Assembly (NCBI GenBank): GCA_003008705.1
Contig: PDUO01000093.1
Location: forward strand, 40,827 to 104,826
DNA length: 64,000 nucleotides
Source: Pezicula radicicola
Lineage: Eukaryota > Ascomycota > Leotiomycetes > Helotiales > Dermateaceae
Direction of reading: 5' to 3'
The notes under the pieces were generated by a model. It did not search any database. It saw only the letters and a list, made by a program, of their open reading frames with translations, and had not been told where the DNA came from. Made by a program: the position numbers and the translations under genes. Positions within the stretch are counted from its first letter, which is position 1; each line of letters begins with the position of its first letter. This document shows, piece by piece, positions 56,697 through 64,000 of this stretch.

Positions 56697-57701
56697 ATGG
56701 AGAGTCTCCAGCGGAAAATGCTCGTTACAAGGCGAGCACTCAAGTATAGATATTTTGTCTCGCCTTCAAATGAGTCTACCAAGCAGCATCCCATATTGTT
56801 ATTCGTTCACGGCTTTCCCGACTCGGCGCATCTGTGGGGAGAGGTGGTAGCCAAACTCGGCGACTTGCCAAACAAAGTGATCATTCCCGATTGCTTGGGA
56901 TATGGGGGCACCGATAAGCCAACTGACACAAGTTTGTACGCATACAAAGATCAAGCCCATGACCTTACCGATATCCTAGAGAACGAGAAGGGCCATTCCA
57001 CGATAATTATCGGACATGATTGGGGAAGTGCACTCGCTCAGCGAACCTATCTTCACTATCCCGAGCTATTCAGTGGAATGGTGCTCCTCAATACGGCATA
57101 TATGGTTCCATCCGATCAACCCTTTGACCTCGCTGCCGTCAATGAGCTGACGGAAAAGACGTGGGGCTATCCACAATTTTCGTATTGGGAGTTCTTTACG
57201 GCGCCCGATGCCCCCGAGATCATAGACGGGAATCTGGAGAGGATGTGGCAAGTGTTGCATGGTGATGTAGAAGACTGGATGAAAAAGTTGTTCTGTGTTC
57301 CGGACGCTATGCGCAAGTTCTTGCTTGGCAACGAGGAAGTGCCGTTGAAAGCGTACGCAAGCCAGTCGGGATGGAAGGAGGAGTTCATGCAGCAGTTTCG
57401 GATCGGTGGATTTGCACCAGCCCTGCAGATGTACAAGGCTACTGCTTTGAACCTACAATATGTGTCAGACTCGACGATCCCTAAGGAAAGCCTGGTCATA
57501 AAGGTGCCAACACTGTTCATAATCTGTACTGAAGATGCCGTCTGTTTACCGGAAATGATGGCCCCAGCGAAGGACAGCGGTCTGGTACCTGATCTAAAAG
57601 AAGTCACCATTAAGTCTGCACATTGGTCGCCAATGGAGAGGCCTAATGAGATCGCTGCACACATTAGAGACTTTGTGATAGACAGATTCTCATCTAATTA
57701 A
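56697..57701 (+). CDS. Epoxide-hydrolase-type alpha/beta hydrolase, 334 aa
   Basis: A single exon. The oxyanion motif LLFVHGFPDSAHLWG is at residues ~33-47. DCLGYGGTDKP follows at ~64-74. The nucleophile elbow IIGHDWGSALAQR (~100-112) has Asp, typical of epoxide hydrolases and haloalkane dehalogenases rather than esterases. The cap domain contains YWEFF, and the acid and His are in ICTEDAVCLPE (~275-285) and SAHWSPMERP (~307-316). Family members open epoxides to diols; some fungal ones instead guide regioselective cyclisation. Divergent from and next to the FAD epoxidase, so its substrate is probably that enzyme's epoxide. Confidence 0.92.
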   Translation: MESLQRKMLVTRRALKYRYFVSPSNESTKQHPILLFVHGFPDSAHLWGEVVAKLGDLPNKVIIPDCLGYGGTDKPTDTSLYAYKDQAHDLTDILENEKGHSTIIIGHDWGSALAQRTYLHYPELFSGMVLLNTAYMVPSDQPFDLAAVNELTEKTWGYPQFSYWEFFTAPDAPEIIDGNLERMWQVLHGDVEDWMKKLFCVPDAMRKFLLGNEEVPLKAYASQSGWKEEFMQQFRIGGFAPALQMYKATALNLQYVSDSTIPKESLVIKVPTLFIICTEDAVCLPEMMAPAKDSGLVPDLKEVTIKSAHWSPMERPNEIAAHIRDFVIDRFSSN

Positions 57702-58140
57702 GCCCATCGAAATCAAATTAATTATAATGTTTTAGTTTATTCGAAATGCAAGGCTGATACATGAAACTTGTAGCGGATTTGGGGGACGTTTTGCCTAATC
57801 TGTAAGCCGTAGTGTTGAGTTTACTGCTGAGAGGGATTTTTGGAATGCCTGTGGGTTCCACCCGGAGAATAACCCAACGATCACAACTCACGGATCTGAT
57901 ATTTTAAGCCTCGTTTACAGTAGCCGCGAATTGAAGGTAGAGGAATTCATCGCATTGATGGACTAAGCAAACGCCCAAGGTCGATGAGAGTGAGGGCTGC
58001 CTTTTATCATTTATCACACGACACCCTTTCCAACGTTAGGTAAGTATGCACACCGTCGTCGGCCCGATGACACATAAAAGGATACGGGACTAAAGATACG
58101 CAACTCTCCGGACGTCCAAATTCAATGTATTGGTAGGTAG
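57702..58140. other. Intergenic between convergent genes
   Basis: 3' regions of the hydrolase (plus) and aldehyde dehydrogenase (minus). No gene or clear repeat. Confidence 0.6.
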
Positions 58141-59677
58141 CTATGCTGCCATATTGATAAGGACTGTTTTTGGTTCAGTATACAATCTCAACGCGTACTC
58201 TCCGAATTCCCGCCCAATACCGCTCTGCTTCTTCCCACCAAAAGGCACTTGTAAGTTTTGGAGGCTGACACAATTGATACCGACGACGCCTGATTCTAGT
58301 GCGGAAGATATTCGTAGAGCTCGTGTGATATCCCGTGTGAAGACCCCAGACATCAGACCAAATTCCGTGTCGTTGGCCAGCTTTAGAACCTCCTCCTCAC
58401 TTTCAAACGTCTTGATGATACTGACTGGGCCAAAGATCTCATTTCTATAGATTTCGGCGTCGTCGTTCGGATTCAAAAATACTGTTGGTTCCATGTAACA
58501 CCCAATGTTGCCGTGCTGGGCGCCTCCAACAACTAACTCGGCCTCAGATTTTCCTCGCTCCACCATCTTTTTAACCCGCTCAAGTTGGGACTCATCGACC
58601 ATAGGTCCTAGTTTGACAGCTGGATCTTGAGGATCTCCGAAGTCGTTGGCAGCTGCCTTCATTCTTTTTGTGTATTCGTTTATGAATTGATCCGCAATAC
58701 TCTTCTGGACATAAACTCTTGAAGCAGCAACACAAAGTTGTCCACTTCGTGTCAAGATTGCATCAATCGTCCATTTGAGTGCATTTTCAAGATTTGCATC
58801 TTCAAAAATGACAGCTGGACTCTTTCCTCCTAGCTCCAATGTAACTCGTTTCAGGTTACTTCGAGCGGCGGCAATTTGAATATTCTTGCCTGTTGCGACT
58901 GAGCCAGTAAAGCTGACTTTTCGAATCCTCATATGCTCGGCAAGTAACACACCAGTAGATCCGGCTCCTGTAACAACTTGTAGAACCCCAGGAGGAAATC
59001 CAGCTTTGACAAAAAGAGATGCAACCGCTAAGGAACCTAAAGGTGTCTTCTCACTTGGTTTCACTATCATGACGTTTCCGGTCGCAAGTGCTGGCACAAC
59101 TTTTAGAAAGAAGCATGCCATAGCTGCATTGAAGGGATTGATAGCAGCGCAGACACCGAGTGGCTCGTGTCGAACTAACTTCACAAATCCTGAGACATGA
59201 TGCTGTCAGTTATGACCAAGACACTATTGACAACCCTCACTTACCATCATCAGCAGGAAAGTAGTCCCCTTTCTGTTTGTCCGTCCACCCTGCATAATAC
59301 AGCACACAGTTTCTGATATAATTTCGTTCACGAATTGGTGCTAGGGAAACCGGGATTCCTGACGTTTTTGAGTCCAATGTTAAAATTGGCATGAGCTCTT
59401 CCTCAAGCAGCGAAGCTAATTTGAGAAAACACTCGGTGCGTTGCATGGCAGTAAACCGACTCCATGGTCCATGGAAAGCCTCTTCAGCATATTTAACGGC
59501 TGCCTCAACATCTGCAGGACCGGCAATCGGGACGTTGGGGATAACGATGGTGTTGTCCTTGGGGTTTTTAAGACTGTACGTCTCTTCGCTCTTAGCCGCT
59601 ACATATTGTCCATTCAAGAATAATTTTGTATAGTTTTTCGGATCCAAATCTTCGGTACCCATTGCAGCGTCTTCCAA
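58141..59677 (-). CDS. Aldehyde dehydrogenase (NAD(P)+), 493 aa
   Basis: Exons 59245-59677 and 58141-59189 (1482 nt) have a GTAAGT/TCAG intron. Landmarks are in order: CAAINPFNAAM (oxyanion Asn), MIVKPSEKTPLG (cofactor Lys), FTGSVATGKNI, VTLELGGKSP (general-base Glu), SGQLCVAASR (nucleophile Cys), EIFGPVSIIKTF and the C-terminal PFGGKKQSGIGREFG. The full ALDH superfamily length is present and all key residues are kept. Shares a divergent intergenic region with the zinc alcohol dehydrogenase, so the pair probably oxidises alcohol to aldehyde to acid on the pathway product. Confidence 0.95.
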
Positions 59678-60174
59678 TATAGTGCTTCCGTCAATAGCAG
59701 TACCAGCCAGAACAAAAGGGTCGAGAAGGAGTTTGAGATCTTTAGACGATTGCTCTGCATGTGTGGCTGGAAGACACTTTGAATTTCAGGGCAGTTTCTT
59801 GCAGGATCTATGGAACGTAGTTATCGCTGAGCTGGGTTGAGTACTTCTTTCTGAATGCTAGGCAATTTCGAACACAGGCTACGAGTCGGCGCCATCTTAG
59901 TTCCGGATATGCAATGTCTCGGATATGCATCGTATAACCTGCTTGTACACCCGGGGTTGAACCACGGTTGACTCGACTTGAAATTTTCGGAGAAGGCCCC
60001 GAGGCCGGCAGGTACCTGCTTCAAACTCGAAAAGCGACCAGTCGGCATTGCTGCGTAGCTAGTAATTAACCTCAATCCAAGTCGTTGAGCCATAATTAAC
60101 TAAATAAATTCTTATGACTTGCTACCTCTGGGATCGAAACCTTCGTAAATTTTATTCTTTCCGACCCGCTACAA
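59678..60174. promoter_or_regulatory. Divergent promoter: aldehyde dehydrogenase / zinc alcohol dehydrogenase
   Basis: 497 bp between outward starts, without a gene of its own. No strong TATA motif could be assigned. The arrangement implies shared regulation of two consecutive oxidation steps. Confidence 0.5.
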
Positions 60175-61239
60175 ATGGCAGACCTTATGGATGTCTGGGC
60201 CCTGACCGAATGGGATACTCCTCTTCAGAAGATCCGCCAGCCCATCCCGATACCCAAAGGAACAGAGGTCTTGGTCAATGTTACTCACTCTGGCGTTTGT
60301 CATTCAGATCTTCATACCGCCGAAGGTTTCTATGACATTGGAGGGGGAAAGCGATTTTATGTGAAAGACCGTGGCATAAAATTACCAATGGCTTTGGGTC
60401 ATGAAATATTAGGAGAAGTAGCCGCTGTTGGACCAAACGCAGGGCCTATCACGATAGGGTCTCGTCAGATCGTCTATCCATGGCTTGGTTGTGGATCTTG
60501 TACACGCTGTAGCCAAGAAGAAGACAACATGTGCTCTGCGCAAAGAGGACTTGGAACACTACAAAATGGCGGCTTCGCCGAGTATGTAGTGGTACCACAT
60601 CCGAAATATCTAGTCGATCTAGGTGATCTCGATCCTGCAGTGGCATGTACTTTTGGCTGTTCAGGAATAACAACGTTGAGCGCAGTCAAGAAGGTTATGC
60701 CTCTGCCGCCAGATGAGCCAATCCTCCTCATCGGGGCAGGAGGTCTAGGGCTTGCTGCAATATCAGTGCTGAAGGCATTTGGGCATAAATTCATCGTTTC
60801 TGCAGATATAAGCGATGAGAAACTGGCTGCCGCCGCCACAGCCGGTGCGACAAAGACCGTTAACACCTCTGGCCAATCCGCACTCCAAGATATTCTTGCT
60901 GTTACGAATGGGCCAGTCCTCGGTGTCATCGACTTCGTGAATAGCTCAGGCACCGCTACCTTGGTATACAGTGTAGTTGGTAAGGGAGCCAAGTGGGTTC
61001 AGGTTGGCGTGATGGGAGGCTCGATTGAGCTGTCACTTGTGGCGAACATCTTCAAAGGCTTAACCATATATTCAAACATTACGGGAAATTTGGACGAGCT
61101 ACGAACTCTGGTGCAGCTAGCGAAAGAAAAAAAGCTGGGCTTTGTGCCTATCCAAAAGATGCCGTGGAATTCAGTGAATGAAGCAATGGAATTGCTGAAA
61201 GCGGGAAAGGTTACGGGGCGAGTGGTGCTAGAGAAGTAA
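60175..61239 (+). CDS. Zinc-dependent alcohol dehydrogenase (MDR), 354 aa
   Basis: A single exon. The catalytic zinc ligands are in SGVCHSDLHTAEG (Cys, with the following His-Ser-Asp) and LGHEILGEV (His-Glu). Four structural-zinc Cys are in CGSCTRCSQEEDNMC (~104-118). The Rossmann motif is LLIGAGGLGLAAI (~183-195), followed by ADISDEK, where the Asp favours NAD(H). It ends KVTGRVVLEK, standard for the ADH1-like MDR group. Both zinc sites are complete. Probably oxidises a primary alcohol that the divergent aldehyde dehydrogenase takes further, or reduces an aldehyde intermediate. Confidence 0.95.
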   Translation: MADLMDVWALTEWDTPLQKIRQPIPIPKGTEVLVNVTHSGVCHSDLHTAEGFYDIGGGKRFYVKDRGIKLPMALGHEILGEVAAVGPNAGPITIGSRQIVYPWLGCGSCTRCSQEEDNMCSAQRGLGTLQNGGFAEYVVVPHPKYLVDLGDLDPAVACTFGCSGITTLSAVKKVMPLPPDEPILLIGAGGLGLAAISVLKAFGHKFIVSADISDEKLAAAATAGATKTVNTSGQSALQDILAVTNGPVLGVIDFVNSSGTATLVYSVVGKGAKWVQVGVMGGSIELSLVANIFKGLTIYSNITGNLDELRTLVQLAKEKKLGFVPIQKMPWNSVNEAMELLKAGKVTGRVVLEK

Positions 61240-62149
61240 TTGTATCCAGGGAAGAAAATTAAGATGGAAGATTTTATCCCCCTTGAAGCCTGCCTTGAAA
61301 TTGCCTCCCCCTAAATACTCTTCGGATAGGTACCAGTGTAACAGATTGGTGGTATATTTTTGTGATTTATATATCTAGATTCCAGTCTGAAATATGATCA
61401 CATTTTTGTAAGTGTGTAATAATCATCAAAGATGTAAATTACCTCCAAACCATTGATATAAAGGATACTAGCGAAGGCCAATCACATGGAGTGTGATCCT
61501 CTTCCCTTTCAGCTTCGGCCACAATTCGTGTGTCCTTGCTGCACAACCCCCCTCCCCTCCACCACCCCCTTGCTCCCCTGGCTTTTGTAGATATCATTTA
61601 GAGCTGCACAGTGTAAAAGATGAATTCACTACCAATAGTAATGTGATGTAACTGAGAATTTTGATGTTCATCATGTCAAAGATGCCAAGGTTATAGGTAG
61701 AGCAGGCCAATAAGTAGACGGTTATATAAGCCAGCCTCTATAAAGCGAGCCAGTTAAACAATTTAGAGCTATGCTCCTTGGCAAAAAGTTACTTTATACT
61801 AATTAGAAAACATAAAGAATAAGGTCGAGAGAAGACAAAGCAAAACGCGGCTTAGGCCCGAGTCTTAAACCACGCACAAAGTCTAGCTCTTAAATCTTCT
61901 AACAGTGGCGCATCACGATAAACATAATAGAGTCATTTTTCAATGGCCTCCCGCCCCTGTCTCATAAAAATATGCAAATAGTTAGTTTCGTTACTCCAAA
62001 CAGGATGAATATCACGGTGGGAGATGCAATAGGTTTCCACCTTCGAGAAATGCAAGACTGATTCAATAGAACTTCAACAATCATTTCATATGGCTTCCTG
62101 CCTGATCAGTTGTTTGGAAGAAGTTTCAATGATTTCAACGTGTTTAAAA
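61240..62149. other. Intergenic between convergent genes
   Basis: No gene seen. CT-rich tract CCCCCTCCCCTCCACCACC near 61546-61569. AT-rich otherwise. Confidence 0.55.
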
Positions 62150-63891
62150 CTATTTTTCATCTCCATTGTGCTGCTTGTCAATATCATAGACAACAGTAAA
62201 TCCGTCCAAGGTTTCTAAAGCTGTCCTACACTCTTGTTCATACTTTTCAATACCTCCTAAGTAGTTCAACTGCTCTCGCTTCTTGCCAGGTATATTTGCT
62301 CCCATATACCAAGAGTCCGTTAGCGGCATCAAGGTTTGATCATTGGCTTCTTGGATTGCTTGCTTCCATCGTTCCTCGGCACTTCGTTGTCCTTCGATGG
62401 ACTTGATCCTTTCAGCCTGGAGTTTCTTGATCAGGTCGATGACTATGTCAACTTGGCTTTCAATAAAGACTGGCCCGTTGGTAAACGCTGTGGGTGCTAA
62501 ATTGGCTGTTAGCAAGAGAACTTCTTATATCCATTAGAGGACTTACCTTGTGGCCCATATATCATAAAAAGGTTTGGACAGCCACTACTGCATAAACCCA
62601 GATGGGTGAAGACACCGTCCTTCCATCGTTCTTGAAAAGTTAGTCCATCCCTTCCGTGAATATTCATGTTTGTTAGGCTACCCGTCATTGCATCAAACCC
62701 CGTAGCCAGCACGATTGTATCGAATTCGCGTTCCACCCCATCTTGACAAATGATGCCCTTTTCCGTGAATTCTTGAACTGGGTTAGCTTTGAGATCGACA
62801 ATATCAACATTGTCTTGATCAAGACACTCGTAGTAGTCTTGTTCCAGACTGCTACGTTTCGTCCCAAACGCAAAGGGCGCTTCTTGAGGTACGAGAAATG
62901 TTGACTTCACAGGATTCTTCAGCCTCAGGCGCGTTTTCTTTGCCCAGAACTCATACATCAGCTTGTTGGCTTTCATGTCCACCAAGAAATCCCGATAATT
63001 TGCTTGATTAAAGTTGAATCCACCACGGTTCCATAGCTCCTCCCAGAGCTCGTCCCGCTCTTGGTCGTTCAAGTCATAAACAGAGCCCGGCTGCGTATCG
63101 TATCCAAGACCAGACTTCGACTTCCGGCAATATGCAAACATGCTTCGATAAGTGGACTTGTTGACTCGTTGCTCAAATTCACTCATCGAACGCTGGAACA
63201 TTGGTAATGAGATGCTAGCTGTACGGATATAGACTGTCAAATGGTGTGCCTCCTTTGCCACTTCCTGTGTACATTGGACTGCAGTGGCACCTGATCCGAT
63301 GATGGCCACACGTTTATTCTTCGTATTTGCAACTGCAGGCCATCGAGTCGAGTGAATAAGCTGTCCTTCGAACTTATGCAGGTTTTTGAAATCGGGGAAA
63401 TGTGGCTTAAATGAGCTGCCAGTGGCGCAAATAAGGTATTTGCATACCGCTTTGTGGCCATTCTCCGTCGTGACTGTCCATTTCATAGCCGATTCATCGT
63501 ATCTCGCGTCAATGACATTGGCAGAATAAGTGATATCTTTGGATAGATCCAAAGTCTCATCGACGTAGGTAAAATAGGACCTTAATTCTTCTCCGCTGGG
63601 GAATCTTTCGGACCAGTTCCATTTCCGCCAGACTTCAGGCATCGAAAATTGATAATATGGGATCTCCGAGTCGACGCGAGCTCCGGGGTAAGTATTCCAA
63701 TGCCAGACCCCCCCAAGATGGGAGCCGGCTTCGAAAACGTGAACATTAAAACCCAGCTGACGGAGCTTGTAGAGACTGTAACATCCGCCGAAGCCCGCGC
63801 CGATGAGAAGAACATCGAGCTCTTTTACTACGTTCTCTCCGTTAATTAGGGGATTTGTTGAAAACATGACGTGCCCAATTGTAGCGCACAA
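62150..63891 (-). CDS. Type I Baeyer-Villiger monooxygenase, 555-563 aa
   Basis: Exons 62547-63891 (or from the ATG at 63867, MFSTNPLINGENVV) and 62150-62496, with a GTAAGT/TTAG intron joining YGPQ to APTAFTNGP. Landmarks are FAD site LLIGAGFGGCY (~20-30), the GGVWHWNTYPGARVDSE block, the exact BVMO fingerprint FEGQLIHSTRWP (FxGxxxHxxxWP), the NADP site IIGSGATAVQ, LATGFDAMTG and the C-terminal SWYMGANIPGK. These flavoenzymes insert oxygen next to a ketone to give an ester or lactone, using NADPH. All motifs are intact. It is the last gene before the window edge. In fungal pathways such enzymes cleave or expand rings of polyketide or terpenoid moieties. Start choice: 63867 fits the usual length better. 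Confidence 0.94.
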
Positions 63892-64000
63892 TTGCTGCCG
63901 TGATCCATATCAACAGTTTGACAAGAATATATACTGGCACACCATAAATACATCAAAGTGATCGAGTGATTATCCTCGTAGTCTACTCAACGTTCTCCGG
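63892..64000 (-). promoter_or_regulatory. Promoter of the Baeyer-Villiger monooxygenase
   Basis: AATATATACT at 63925-63934 is a TATA-like site about 60 bp before the likely start at 63867. The window ends before any further gene. Confidence 0.5.

Noticed and set aside
1..64000. CRISPR arrays, bacterial operons, riboswitches or Rho-independent terminators
   Set aside because: No regularly spaced repeats were seen, and spliced genes show the DNA is eukaryotic.
1..64000. tRNA or rRNA genes
   Set aside because: No convincing cloverleaf, T-arm consensus or rRNA sequence noticed by eye; a tRNAscan run would be decisive.

Overview
The window is nuclear DNA from a filamentous ascomycete (Pezizomycotina). 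Genes carry short GT-AG introns (about 40-100 nt), several show CTAAC-like branch sites, and the protein families are fungal: Zn2Cys6 factors, NmrA-like proteins, an ENA-type ATPase, LysM and NLP secreted proteins, and a non-reducing PKS. Gene-bearing stretches alternate with very AT-rich, stop-filled tracts (about 28.1-29.1, 33.6-35.8, 44.3-44.8 and 47.4-47.8 kb) that look like repeats decayed by repeat-induced point mutation (RIP). The genus cannot be named from the sequence. There is one 25-base assembly gap at 15595-15619.

Left part (1-33 kb) is a gene graveyard mixed with living genes. Broken: a bifunctional prenyltransferase-terpene cyclase, a large Cys-rich membrane protein, an MCT-like MFS transporter with an internal deletion, a Zn2Cys6 factor carrying a foldback repeat, an NB-ARC NLR, a WW-domain protein, a CNNM/Mam3-type protein, a LysM protein holding a Tad1-like LINE, and a second transcription-factor fragment. 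Apparently intact, with exon sums that close in frame: an NmrA-like protein (330 aa), an NLP-family secreted protein (235 aa), a 77-aa CYSTM microprotein, a 123-aa hypothetical protein and an ENA-type P-type ATPase (1068 aa).

At 33-36 kb there is a nested transposon: an outer element with roughly 100-bp inverted ends contains a 2.5-kb element with Tc1/mariner-like ends and TA target duplications.

Right part (36-64 kb) reads as a biosynthetic gene cluster. It holds an FSH1 serine hydrolase, an NR-PKS (SAT-KS-AT-PT-ACP-ACP-TE, 2132 aa), a decayed FAD monooxygenase, an O-methyltransferase-fold protein lacking the usual catalytic His, a 260-aa multi-pass membrane protein, an 815-aa fusion of a PaxM-like FAD epoxidase with an 8-9-helix membrane domain, an epoxide-hydrolase-type alpha/beta hydrolase, an aldehyde dehydrogenase, a zinc alcohol dehydrogenase and a type I Baeyer-Villiger monooxygenase. 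A reasonable reading is an unmethylated aromatic polyketide that is tailored oxidatively, possibly after prenylation (meroterpenoid-like). No prenyltransferase, pathway regulator or transporter lies in this part, and the cluster may continue past the right edge. Product and reaction order are inference.
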